From CAXBNB01 sp040151475 (GTDB taxonomy: Bacteria > Bacteroidota > Bacteroidia > Cytophagales > Cyclobacteriaceae), in NCBI RefSeq assembly GCF_040151475.1, contig NZ_JBDKWG010000115.1, forward strand, positions 40,172-104,171: DNA of 64,000 nt, written 5' to 3'. A program made the position numbers and the translations under genes. This document shows positions 36,881-47,600 of the stretch, piece by piece. The number at the start of each line of letters is the position of its first letter. The stretch's first letter is position 1. The notes beneath the pieces are model-generated. The model saw only the letters and a list, made by a program, of their open reading frames with translations. It made no database searches and was not told where the DNA came from.

Positions 36881-37912
36881 ATGAATTATCAAGATTACAA
36901 TGTAGATGATTTTATAAATGATGAATCTTTTCAGTCTTATGTCTTCGACATTGACCCAAAAAACGAATTGTTCTGGAAAGACTGGTTGTTGAAGAACCCT
37001 CAAAAACAAAAAGAAGCAGAAATTGCTAGAAATATATTGCTTAGCTTTTCAATTAAAGGATTAGATATAGATGTTGAAAAGTACAATCATGATCTGTCAA
37101 GACTTCAAAAAGCTATTTCTGACAAGAAAGAAAGTAAACACATTTCTATTGTTAAGAATTTGGATTTTTTCTGGAAAGTGGCAGCCAGTATTTTGCTCTT
37201 TTTAGGATTGGGGTATGGCATGTCGTATTTTTCTTCGCAAGAATATGGTAAAAAGGAAATTACAGTTTTGGAAAAGTCCAATCCTAAAGGGCGCAAATCG
37301 AAAGTGATGCTGCCAGATGGCTCTCGGGTAAAACTAAACGCAGACAGTTATTTTAAATATGAAGAGGTTGACAACAAACGAAATGTTTATTTGAGAGGGG
37401 AAGCTTTTTTTGAAGTTTCCAGAGATGCTTCCAGACCTTTTACTGTTTATACTGAAAATATTAGTACCATGGCATTAGGAACCTCATTTAATGTAAGGGC
37501 TTATCCGGAAGACATGGTGACACAGGTGTATCTATCTACAGGAAAAGTAGAAGTAAAAACATTAGGAAACGATAAATGTACCAAGTTAACACTAGAGCCT
37601 GGAAGTCGAGCTGGTTTTCATAAAGATGATCAAAGTTTATCCTTTGAAGATTTTAATCCGGAAAATGCGCTTGCATGGAAACATGGAACTATTGTATTTG
37701 AGAAATCAGATTTTCAGGAAGTAAAGCGATTATTAGAAAGATGGTATGGGGTTGACATTGAAGTGAATGGCAATCCAGAACCTTCCTGGAGAATTAATGG
37801 AGCATTTGAAAAAGAATCTTTGGATAACGTACTTAGCAGTATTCATTTCACTACCCCACTTGATTATTCAATTTCAAAAGATAAAGTAAAAATAAATTTT
37901 CAAAACAAATAA
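36881..37912 (+). CDS. FecR-type anti-sigma factor (set 2)
   Basis: This is a 343-residue protein. A cytoplasmic part (1-96) is followed by a membrane span at about 97-115 (FFWKVAASILLFLGLGYGMS). The periplasmic FecR domain (about 130-225) has LPDGSRVKLNADSYFKYEEV and YLRGEAFFEVSRDASRPFTV. DUF4974 (about 270-343) closes the protein. It should hold the sigma factor from 36175 and respond to the STN domain of the SusC encoded at 38089. Confidence 0.9.
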   Translation: MNYQDYNVDDFINDESFQSYVFDIDPKNELFWKDWLLKNPQKQKEAEIARNILLSFSIKGLDIDVEKYNHDLSRLQKAISDKKESKHISIVKNLDFFWKVAASILLFLGLGYGMSYFSSQEYGKKEITVLEKSNPKGRKSKVMLPDGSRVKLNADSYFKYEEVDNKRNVYLRGEAFFEVSRDASRPFTVYTENISTMALGTSFNVRAYPEDMVTQVYLSTGKVEVKTLGNDKCTKLTLEPGSRAGFHKDDQSLSFEDFNPENALAWKHGTIVFEKSDFQEVKRLLERWYGVDIEVNGNPEPSWRINGAFEKESLDNVLSSIHFTTPLDYSISKDKVKINFQNK

Positions 37913-38088
37913 AGAAAGTATGATAAAAAAACTACACAATTCTTCTTAAAAAAGCAGACCGTCAATTGGATAATTAACGGTCCGTTTGTCATTTCTCGAT
38001 TTTGAGGTTGTCATCGCCAAAATCTCACCTCTATTATCGAGATCAATTCATTTTAACAAAATATTCTTTCATTAAAACATACAAATAT

Positions 38089-41000
38089 ATGAAATGTAAA
38101 TTACTACGACTAAGTCTTATGCTAGGAAAGTATACTATATTCGGTATGATCATACAGTGCATTGGATTTAACTTGCTTCTCGCTTCAGAGGGCAATGCCC
38201 AAAAATTCAAGAGTGTAAAAGATACCTACGTTGAGGTTGGATTAGAAAACACCAATCTTGGAGAAGTCATCAAGCGAATCGAATCGCTTACGGATTATAA
38301 ATTCGTTTATCAAAATAAACTTTACAAGAACAAAAAGAATGTGAAGTTAGAATTACCGGCTGCTCAAAGGTCTGTAGCAGCTGTGCTAATGGATATTTCA
38401 GAACAATCAGGCTTGAAATTTAAGCAGATAAACAATAGTATTAACATTAATACATTGAAGGATCAAGAGATGGTTGAAATCGCTTTAGCCGATGTTGATA
38501 TTTCAGGAAAGGTAACTGATGAAAATGGACAAGGTCTGCCAGGTGCTTCAGTACTTGTTAAGGAAACATCTAACGGTACTACTACCGATCTTGATGGCAA
38601 CTTCAAATTGAGCGTTCCTGAAAATTCTACGATCAATGTCTCTTATGTAGGTTACGTCACTCAGGAAATCACTCTGGATGCCAGAACTACTTACAATTTC
38701 AGTATGGAACTTGACGCTTCTCAGTTAGCAGAAATTGTAGTGACAGCTTTGGGAATTGAGCGGGATTCGAGAGCATTGGGCTATGCCGCAACTCAGGTTA
38801 AAGGTAAGGATTTAGTTCAGGCCAATACAGTGAACCCAATTGCAGCCTTACAAGGTAAAGCAGCAGGGCTTAGTATTTCTGGTAGTGATGGTGGTCTGTT
38901 TGGTTCTACTAAAATTGAAATCCGTGGAGTTTCATCCTTGAATTCTCAAAACAATCAGCCTATTTTTGTTGTTGATGGGGTAATTCTTGAAAATGCAATT
39001 GGCAGTGTTGGAAGCCATGACTGGAATGGAGATGCCAACGACTTTGGTAACATGCTTAAAAACCTTAATGTTGATGACTATGAGTCAATTAACGTACTAA
39101 AAGGTGCTGCAGCGACAGCACTTTATGGCTCCAGAGGTATTCACGGAGCAATTGTAATTAAAAGCAAAGACGGTAAAGGAGCCAAAGGCCTTGGTGTTAC
39201 TTTTTCACAATCTACTTCAATTGACCATGTATATGGACAACCTGATTTCAATTATACAAAAGGGCCAGGTAACTATTATGGTAACCGTTCTTATACAGGT
39301 GATCCTTATGGCCAGGGATTTACTACCACTACTGTTGGTGGACAATCTGTTCCCACTTTAATTGGAGGGCAAACCAGATTGTTTGGTCCGGAATATGATG
39401 CTAATGTAATGATACAGGACTATGATGGACAGATGATACCTTATGTACCTGTAGAAGACCACTTTGTTAAAATGTATGACCTGGGTGTTGGAACCAATAC
39501 TAACATTTCAATGAGAGGTGGTGATGAAAATGGCAATTTCTATCTTTCTACAAACTATACTAAGCGTAACGGCACTACCCCAAACAACGTTTTTGAAAAA
39601 GCATCTGTTTTTCTTTCAGGTACAAGGAAACTGTCTGATTTTTTGGTGATCAACTCATCGGTATCAGTTACAGAAAGTGAATCTGGAAACCCTCCTGTGA
39701 ACCATGGCGAATCCCTTATTACGAATCTTACCTGGGGTCCTATGTATGATGCTGACAAGTGGAGAAAACAAGAAGTATGGCAAGCACCACATGGGGGTAC
39801 ACCAAACACCAACTTAGGCGATGAGTATGGAAATGTACCTGGTAATGGCACCTGGTTCAGCACTTATATGAATGAAAATATAAGAAAAGAGACAGTAGTA
39901 CGGCCAGTTGTTAGGCTTACTGCTAATGTTACAGATTGGTTGCAGGTTGCTGTTGAGGGTAATGTGAACTTTTATAATATAAATTCTGAATCGAAAGTGC
40001 TTGGACAGGGATATCAGAATGAGGGAGGTTCATATAGCCTGGGGCATAAGACGGATGTTTCTAAAACTGGTAAACTATCTTTTATCATGGACAAAGAAAC
40101 GGGTGATTTTTCTCATAATCTGTTGTTGCATGCAGAGACTTGGGATCAAAGAAAAACCCAGAGTGGTGCTAGTACTAGCGGTGGCTTAATTGTACCTGGT
40201 CAGTACTTTATCACTAACTCCAAAAACACGCCATCATTAAGTACTACCAATGTATATGGTACAAAACAAATAAATTCGCTGTTGTTTAAGTATAGTGTAG
40301 GATGGAAAGATCAACTATATGTTGATATTACCGGGCGTAACGACTGGTCTTCTGCGTTAACTTTTACCGATGGAACTGGTAATTATTCATACTACTACCC
40401 ATCTGTTACTTCTTCATGGGTTTTCTCTGAAACTTTTGCCGATAACATGCCCTCTTGGTTGAGTTTTGGTAAACTGAGAGCTTCTTGGGCTCAGGTTGGT
40501 AACGACACCAACCCGTTTGATATCAATAAAGGTTATTCTACTGGCAATATTGATCATGCCAATGGAAATATTATTACCAATAGTGGTTCCACTACTGTAG
40601 TAGATCCTTTGTTGAAACCAGAAAAGAAAACTTCTATTGAGGTAGGTCTTAATGTAAGTTTCATGCAAAACAGGTTGACTGTGGATGTTGCATATTATGA
40701 TGATTTAGTAAAAAATCAGATATCAACAATTCCATTGCCAGGGGAAAGTGGCTTTAATAATATGCTTACAAACGTAGGGACATTGAGAAATGGTGGTATA
40801 GAACTTACTCTATCAGGGGATATTATTAAAAATACTGATTATAACTGGACTTCAACATTCAATTACTGGAGAAATACAACCACTGTAGAGGAGTTACACG
40901 AATTAACAGGTGAATATAAAAGTCTCTATGGTGATGTTGCTTATGGTAACTATAGGGTTGGTGCTGTTGCATTTGAAGGTGGAGAATATGGTGTATTGTA

Positions 41001-41793
41001 TAGTGATTCTAAAATTGCACAGGATGACAATGGTAATAACCTGATGACATGGCATGACGGTGTGAAAGCGGCATATTATAAGAGATCAGGTGAACGAGAA
41101 GAGGTTGGAAAAATACAGCCTGACTTTGAAGGCTCATGGAACAATGAATTCCGTTATAAGAATTTCACTTTAGGAGTATTACTTGACATGCGTTTTGGTG
41201 GCGATGTAGTGAGTTTCCCGGCGAAATATGGTACAGCTTATGGTGTATTGGAAACTTCGTTGAACGCAGGACTTACAGCGGATGAAAACTTGATAGAGAA
41301 AGGTGTTACCTGGACAAGTAAACGTGCTTCTGAGAGTGGTGTTGTTTATACCAATGGGGTAATTCCGGCTGGTGTGTTTGATAATGGAACTACTATTACA
41401 GATCCTGATGGAGTAAGTAGGGATGTAAGTGGAATGACTTGGAAAGAAGCTGCAGCAGCAGGAATAGTAGATGACGCAGTTGATGAAGGTCAATGGGCCT
41501 ACTGGCACAGTTCATGGGGTACTAGTGTTGTCAATCCTAACTGGCTGTACAGTCTAAGTTATATTTCGGTAAGAAATATTTCTGTAGGATATAATGTAAA
41601 GTTACCCAAGCTTAATATTCAGAATCTAAATGTAAGTTTGAATGTGAGGAATGCAGGGTACCTACATAACTCATCTCCAAGTAATTTACACCCTGAATCT
41701 GGTAGAGGAACAGGTAGTGCTCAGTCAGCATTTATCCGTACTCTAATGCCATACCAAAGAACTTATACTTTGGGCCTTCAATTCACATTTTAG
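38089..41793 (+). CDS. SusC/RagA TonB-linked outer-membrane transporter with STN domain (set 2)
   Basis: From the ATG at 38089 this is a 1234-residue protein. The signal region ends near residue 38 (LLASEGNAQ). STN is about 45-105, the carboxypeptidase-regulatory-like domain about 138-212 (ISGKVTDENGQGLPGASVLV) and the TonB box LAEIVVTALGI. The plug has IEIRGVSSLNSQNNQPIFVV and ALYGSRGIHGAIVIKSKDG. A barrel ending in LGLQFTF completes it. It is paralogous to set 1; the N-terminal halves are close and the barrels differ, which suggests a different ligand. The frame opens 87 bp earlier, but homology supports this start. Confidence 0.94.
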   Translation: MKCKLLRLSLMLGKYTIFGMIIQCIGFNLLLASEGNAQKFKSVKDTYVEVGLENTNLGEVIKRIESLTDYKFVYQNKLYKNKKNVKLELPAAQRSVAAVLMDISEQSGLKFKQINNSININTLKDQEMVEIALADVDISGKVTDENGQGLPGASVLVKETSNGTTTDLDGNFKLSVPENSTINVSYVGYVTQEITLDARTTYNFSMELDASQLAEIVVTALGIERDSRALGYAATQVKGKDLVQANTVNPIAALQGKAAGLSISGSDGGLFGSTKIEIRGVSSLNSQNNQPIFVVDGVILENAIGSVGSHDWNGDANDFGNMLKNLNVDDYESINVLKGAAATALYGSRGIHGAIVIKSKDGKGAKGLGVTFSQSTSIDHVYGQPDFNYTKGPGNYYGNRSYTGDPYGQGFTTTTVGGQSVPTLIGGQTRLFGPEYDANVMIQDYDGQMIPYVPVEDHFVKMYDLGVGTNTNISMRGGDENGNFYLSTNYTKRNGTTPNNVFEKASVFLSGTRKLSDFLVINSSVSVTESESGNPPVNHGESLITNLTWGPMYDADKWRKQEVWQAPHGGTPNTNLGDEYGNVPGNGTWFSTYMNENIRKETVVRPVVRLTANVTDWLQVAVEGNVNFYNINSESKVLGQGYQNEGGSYSLGHKTDVSKTGKLSFIMDKETGDFSHNLLLHAETWDQRKTQSGASTSGGLIVPGQYFITNSKNTPSLSTTNVYGTKQINSLLFKYSVGWKDQLYVDITGRNDWSSALTFTDGTGNYSYYYPSVTSSWVFSETFADNMPSWLSFGKLRASWAQVGNDTNPFDINKGYSTGNIDHANGNIITNSGSTTVVDPLLKPEKKTSIEVGLNVSFMQNRLTVDVAYYDDLVKNQISTIPLPGESGFNNMLTNVGTLRNGGIELTLSGDIIKNTDYNWTSTFNYWRNTTTVEELHELTGEYKSLYGDVAYGNYRVGAVAFEGGEYGVLYSDSKIAQDDNGNNLMTWHDGVKAAYYKRSGEREEVGKIQPDFEGSWNNEFRYKNFTLGVLLDMRFGGDVVSFPAKYGTAYGVLETSLNAGLTADENLIEKGVTWTSKRASESGVVYTNGVIPAGVFDNGTTITDPDGVSRDVSGMTWKEAAAAGIVDDAVDEGQWAYWHSSWGTSVVNPNWLYSLSYISVRNISVGYNVKLPKLNIQNLNVSLNVRNAGYLHNSSPSNLHPESGRGTGSAQSAFIRTLMPYQRTYTLGLQFTF

Positions 41794-41811
41794 AACTAAA
41801 TAGTTAATACA

Positions 41812-43659
41812 ATGAATAAATATATATTTATAATAACAGCTTGTATTGCAATATTGTTTAGTACACAAAGTTGCGATGATAAATTTGCCGAATTAAACTC
41901 AGATCCTTCTGTGGTTTCAGATCCGGATTCAAGGTTTCTTATTTCCAGCGCATTGCAGAATATGCACAATAACAATTACACCTTGTATTTCTATACATAC
42001 AATGATTATGTGTTTCCATATTCTCAGGTGGTTACCGAAACTACCGGGGGCAATGGTACTACATTTAATGATGGAGGATTAACAGGACTGCAAAGTTTGA
42101 TGAGTGGACTCAATCCAGGCCTAGATGCTCGTATGAGAATCGACCAATTGCCTGAAGATGAAAAGAACTCCAGTCAAGCAATGAAAGCAGTAACTTACGC
42201 TGTACAAATTCACCTTGCTATGTCCGTATTGGATTACAGAGGAGGGATGGCTTATACCGAAGCTGGAATGGCTCGTTATACTACGCCAGCACTTTTAACT
42301 CCAAAAATTGATACCGAGGAAGAACTTTTTAACACCTGGTTGAGTGAGTTAGATAATTCTATTACTATGTTGGGAATGGACAACCAATTTTCATTGGGTA
42401 ATCAGGATCTTTTTTACAAGGGTGATTATGAAAAGTGGCTAAAGTTCTGCAACCTTTTAAAGCTAAGAATAGCTGCTCGTTTGGTAAATGCAAATAGAGC
42501 CAGGGCAATTCAGATTGCTGAAGAAGTTGGTGCTTCAACATACATGGATGATTTAGCTGACGATTTTCTTTACAATAGTGGAGTGAATAGCAATGGTGGT
42601 GGAAACAGTGTTGGCGATGGATGGATTGGTTATGCCGGACAAAATCTCGTTAATTTCCTTAAGACCAATAGAGATCCTCGTTTGCGCTTTATTTTCAGGA
42701 AAAATGATTACAGTCCTGAGGTTATTGATGCTATTATAGAAACCAATGGTGTGAGTGGTTTACCTGATCAGATTCAGGACATTATAAACCTGAATATTGA
42801 AGGAAAATTTGATAGCTGGAAAGCAGGTCATGAAGAGCCATGGGGAAGATATTGGGGTGTTCCCTTATCTACAGCAGCTCAAACACAAAATCAATATTTT
42901 CAGCAAGCAAATCTATTCTATGCTACCGACGATAATGGTGGAAGTAGAAAAACCTATACATGGTCTTCTGTCTTGGAGGAAAAAAACAGACGTACTGCCT
43001 ACACCCATACTTACCCAACAAAACCAGGAGGAGCTGTTCTTCAAGTTGTAGGAAATGAAGTTCCATTCTATACACTTTTAGGAAGTGCAGCTGAGACTAA
43101 TTTGTACCTGGCTGAATTTAAACTCTTGGGAGCTAATCTTACAAAATCGGCTAATGAGTATTTCCAGCAGGGAGTGAGATTGTCGATTTCCAGATTTGAT
43201 GATCTGGCTATGAGACACGAGAACCCATATTATGATGGTGATCCTGTGTTGGCTGATCCTGCTGAAGGGGCTACTAAACTTAAGTCAGGTGAAATTGACG
43301 ACTTACTTCTACAAGAAGCTTATCAGTTAAATGGTACTGATGACCTTGAAAAAGTTTACATTCAGCAGTATGTTCATAATATCAATACACCTGGAGACCT
43401 TTGGACAACTGTTAGAAGAGGTGGAATACCTAAAACTGGAAGTGCTTACTTTGCCTGGGAAGATTTTGGCGTGAGCAATATCCCAAGAAGGATAGTGGTA
43501 AATTCACCTGATGAATCAAGTTTGATGTATGAAAAATATACGACCTATTTTAATTCTGCGGGCTTTACTACCAATAATAATACTCCTTCTGTTTTAAGCT
43601 CAGAACGTTTGTGGTTCGATAAAAACAATCCGGATTATGGAGCTGGCCCAAAACCATAA
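41812..43659 (+). CDS. SusD/RagB-family surface lipoprotein (set 2)
   Basis: This is a 615-residue protein with signal and lipobox ending STQSC (Cys at about 21) followed by DDKFAELNSDPS. It has the SusD-and-RagB-like helical core (LKLRIAARLVNANRARAIQI), later ETNLYLAEFKLLGANLTKSA, and a closing LWFDKNNPDYG. It is longer than the set 1 SusD by about 90 residues. It starts 18 bp after the SusC stop and pairs with it. Confidence 0.92.
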   Translation: MNKYIFIITACIAILFSTQSCDDKFAELNSDPSVVSDPDSRFLISSALQNMHNNNYTLYFYTYNDYVFPYSQVVTETTGGNGTTFNDGGLTGLQSLMSGLNPGLDARMRIDQLPEDEKNSSQAMKAVTYAVQIHLAMSVLDYRGGMAYTEAGMARYTTPALLTPKIDTEEELFNTWLSELDNSITMLGMDNQFSLGNQDLFYKGDYEKWLKFCNLLKLRIAARLVNANRARAIQIAEEVGASTYMDDLADDFLYNSGVNSNGGGNSVGDGWIGYAGQNLVNFLKTNRDPRLRFIFRKNDYSPEVIDAIIETNGVSGLPDQIQDIINLNIEGKFDSWKAGHEEPWGRYWGVPLSTAAQTQNQYFQQANLFYATDDNGGSRKTYTWSSVLEEKNRRTAYTHTYPTKPGGAVLQVVGNEVPFYTLLGSAAETNLYLAEFKLLGANLTKSANEYFQQGVRLSISRFDDLAMRHENPYYDGDPVLADPAEGATKLKSGEIDDLLLQEAYQLNGTDDLEKVYIQQYVHNINTPGDLWTTVRRGGIPKTGSAYFAWEDFGVSNIPRRIVVNSPDESSLMYEKYTTYFNSAGFTTNNNTPSVLSSERLWFDKNNPDYGAGPKP

Positions 43660-43684
43660 GAATAGATTTTAACTAATCTATTAG

Positions 43685-43722
43685 AAAAAACCGCTGATCT
43701 TTATGTTCAGCGGTTTTTCTTT
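43685..43722 (+). terminator. Rho-independent terminator after susD (set 2)
   Basis: The stem CCGCTGA / TCAGCGG (43691-43697 and 43707-43713) is preceded by six A and followed by TTTTTCTTTTT. It ends the second SusCD block. Confidence 0.88.
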
Positions 43723-43792
43723 TTATGTTATTACACGTTCTTGACTCCCTTAATTTTACGTTGAATAATTATATCTTATAATTCCTTTAATT

Positions 43793-44473
43793 ATGAATTT
43801 TATATTTTCTCTGCTTTTTAGTTTTTTTGTTTTACTCTTTCAAACAGCTAACGCTCAGGACCGAACAATTAATGGGAATGTTACTACTTTTCAAGAAATC
43901 CCTCTCAGTAAAGTGTCATTTCTGCTTAAAAGTACAAAAAGAGAAGTCTTCAGTGATTCTAAAGGAAATTTTTCATTTATCTGTGATGAAGATGAAAAAG
44001 TAACGGTTAGTGCTCAGGGTTTTGTGTCAAGAAAAATAAAAATTTTAAACTTATCAAAAGGCGATTCTTTGTTTGTTGATCTTAAATTTAATAACAATAA
44101 AAAAAACTTTGATTTAGCAACAAAAAGTCAGCACATCAAAGAGAACGATCTAAATTATGCCATTAAGCATTTGGATGATAGTAATGACTACAGTAGATAT
44201 ACCAATATATTGGAGGCTATCCAAGGCCGAGTAACTGGAGTATCCATTTCCGGGAATTCTATTGTCATTCGTGGGAATACAAGTTTAAACTCAGGGCCTG
44301 TACCGGCATTATTAGTAGTTGATGGTACTATTGTGGAATTTCCCGTTTTTGTTCAGATACCGCCTATCGAGCTTAAGTCAATTAAATTCATTAAAAGCGC
44401 AGCGGCTTCTTCATTTTATGGTTCAAGAGGAATGGGTGGTGTTGTAGAAGTTACGACAAAGTCTAATGAATAA
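43793..44473 (+). CDS. Plug-only SusC-like mini-protein
   Basis: This is a 226-residue protein with a signal peptide (1-21, ending ANAQ). It has a carboxypeptidase-regulatory-like domain (about 22-105, TINGNVTTFQEIPLSKVSFL) and then a TonB plug domain (about 120-226). The plug contains SIVIRGNTSLNSGPVPALLV and SSFYGSRGMGGVVEVTTKS, as in SusC, but the protein ends there with no beta-barrel. It follows the second SusCD terminator and has its own unit. It may be a periplasmic TonB-interacting or decoy plug, or a degenerate SusC; the sequence is well kept, which argues for a functional gene. Confidence 0.75.
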   Translation: MNFIFSLLFSFFVLLFQTANAQDRTINGNVTTFQEIPLSKVSFLLKSTKREVFSDSKGNFSFICDEDEKVTVSAQGFVSRKIKILNLSKGDSLFVDLKFNNNKKNFDLATKSQHIKENDLNYAIKHLDDSNDYSRYTNILEAIQGRVTGVSISGNSIVIRGNTSLNSGPVPALLVVDGTIVEFPVFVQIPPIELKSIKFIKSAAASSFYGSRGMGGVVEVTTKSNE

Positions 44474-44648
44474 CTATAACCGTGAACTTGCTAAAGTTGA
44501 CCAGACAGTAAGTGTCATCATTCGTTAGTAAGTTTTTTGGAATCTTAGTTTTTTGACTCCATTTTGCACCTCCTAAAAAAGCTGGTTTAATATTCCTAAC
44601 TCTCAATGGCAGTAATTTCTACGTCTTTTGGGAAAAATATTCTTTTTG

Positions 44649-47600
44649 ATGCGTAATTTATTCTGTTTTCTTATCCTCCTTTATTGTTTCACTTCATGTA
44701 GCTCTTTTTTCAAAGAAAATAAAGTCCTTATTTATAGCTCGGATGCTACTTTATCAGAGCAGATTCAAGCCAAGATCAATGCCGCAGCAGCCGGTGACAT
44801 AGTTGTTGACAAATCTACAGACATTTCTCAAATGCATGAAGATACCTTGAAGCAATACAATACTGTAGTTTTCGCTGGAAAATCAAACCATAGACTGACT
44901 CAGGATCAACAGTCATATTTAGAACGGTTTTGTCAGGCAGGTGGACTTATAGCACTAATAAACACAGATTTAGAATCTGAGTATCGCTGGCCTTGGTTTG
45001 ACAAGTTTACCGGAAGTTATAAGCCAGGACATAGAGAGCAATATGAGTTTGACGGAGGTCGGATAATAGAAATTGAGAATGAGAAAATCACCGATTTAGA
45101 TGAGCAGTTCACAGCTTTTGCAGCTAGTAACCCATTAGATTATGAAAGGGCGACTACTTTACTGAGGCCCGCCAGCAACAGATATGTGCAGGTAGTGCTT
45201 GATGATAAAATTGATGAACCGATGGAATTGGATATCACCTACGATGGGCGAATCGTGTTTACTGAGCGTCTTGGGTTAGCTAAAATCTATTTGCCCAAAG
45301 AGAATAAAACCAAGGTTCTGGCAAAATTTGATGTGAGAACAGAAGGAAACTATGAAGATGGTTTGCAGGGGGTTGCTTTAGATCCGGATCACAAGAAGAA
45401 TGGCTGGGTGTATTTCTATTATTCCGTCCCGAATACAAATATCCAGCGGCTGTCCAGGTTTTTCCTTTCTTATGACTCATTGCTTTTGCAGTCAGAAAGA
45501 AAGATAATTGACGTAGAAGTTCAAATTGAAACTTGTTGTCACTCCGGAGGTTCTGTCGAGTTTGGGCCTGATGGGTTGCTGTATCTATCCACAGGAGACA
45601 ATACCAGTTCTAAAGAATCCAATGGCTATTCTCCAATTGATGAAAGGCCTGGGCGTGGGCCGTTTGACGCTCAGAAATCTTCGGGCAATACCAATGACCT
45701 ACGCGGAAAAATTTTGAGAATCAAAGTAAATAAAGATGGAAGCTACGATATTCCTGATGGCAACTTATTTCCAAAGGATGGTTCCAAGGGAAGGCCGGAG
45801 ATATTTGTAATGGGAGCCAGAAATCCATTTAGGATTTCAATAGATGGCAAACGCAACCATGTTTATTGGGGTGATGTAGGGCCTGACTCGGGCAAAGATG
45901 GTATTCAGGGATCGCAGAGTTATGATGAATTCAATCGGGCTAAGGAAGCGGGTAATTATGGTTGGCCCTATTTTCAGGCTAATAATATAGCTTATCCGGA
46001 TTGGGACTTTGTTACAGATACTCCTGGCCAGTTTTTTAATCCTGAGCAACCTATAAATGACTCACCAAACAATACGGGATCAAGAGAACTGCCTCCGGCA
46101 CAACCGGCAATGATTTTCTATCCATATTCCACTTCAGAAATCTGGCCTGTGTTAGGAAAGGGTTCAAGAAGTGCCATGGGAGGTCCTGTTTATTATTCTG
46201 ATATGTACGCCTATTCAGGTAAAAATTTTCCTTCCTACTATGATGGTAAATGGTTTATTTATGAGTGGTCGAGAAGCTGGGTGAGTGTTGTGACCTTTGA
46301 TGACAATGGTGATGTTTATGACATAGAACCTTTCTTGCCGGATTTTAAAATTGTAAAGCCGATCGATATTGAATTTGGGTATGATGGGGCAATGTATATG
46401 CTAGAATATGGTTCCAACTACTTTACCAATAATGAAGATGCCAGGTTGTCAAGAATAGAATTTGCTGAAGGCAACCGAAATCCAATAGCTGTGTTTGAAA
46501 TGGACAAATCAGTAGGAGCAGCTCCATTGACTGTTAATTTTTCAGCACTTGCTTCTTATGATTATGATGAAAACGATCTTTTGGAGTTTGAATGGGAATT
46601 TCCGGATGACAATAAAGCTAATGGCGATCGGGTCGCTTTTACTTTTGACAAACCTGGGATTTATCACCCCAAATTGATTGTAAAAGATCAGGATGGGGCT
46701 ACATCAGTAGTAGAGAAGACAGTAACCGTTGGCAATGCACCACCGGAAATTGAGATTGCCTTTGAAGGCAATCAGTCTTTCTACTTTGGGCACAATTCTG
46801 TCAAATACAATGTAGAGGTGTCAGATAAGGAAGATGGCAGCTTGTCTAAAGGAACCATTAGTAATCAGGATGTTACAATCCAATTTCATTACATCCCTCA
46901 AGGTAAAGATTTGGCGGTTTTGGGTGAAAAAAATATTGCCTTTAACCCTTTTGCAAAAGGAGAGGTTATGATCAGGGAAAGTGATTGTAAATCATGCCAT
47001 GATGTGAATAAAACCTCTATTGGGCCAAGTTACACCGCCATAGCCGAGCGATATACGTCTGGCACTGAAACCATTAAAAAATTAGGGCAGAAAGTAATAG
47101 ATGGAGGTAATGGAGTCTGGGGACACAGTTTGATGGCTGCTCATCCTCAGCACAGTTTGACCGAAACACAGGAAATGGTGAAGTTTATATTATCTCTTGA
47201 CGAAGATACTAATTCTTCTTCAGGCCTTGCTTCCACATCTGGAGAGTTGTCTTTTGATAAACATTCATTAGACAATGATCAGGCAAGCTATATATTGACG
47301 GTCAAGTACAAAGACAAGGGTGCTAACGGCATGCCATCATTAACTAAACAAAAAAATCTTATCATAAGAAACCCAAGACTCCAGGCTGAAGATTATGACG
47401 ATTTTAACAATGTGGCAAGAGTTCGCCCCAGAGGAGGGGCATTTAGCTATATTCAAGGAGTGAAGTCAGGCTCTTATATTATGTTTAGAGGAATTGATTT
47501 GGAAGGATTAAAAGCAGTTACTTACAATGTGAGAGCCATGGAAAATGGCACAAAAACATCTTTGAGAATTGATAGTCCTAAGGGATCAATTATAAGCGAA

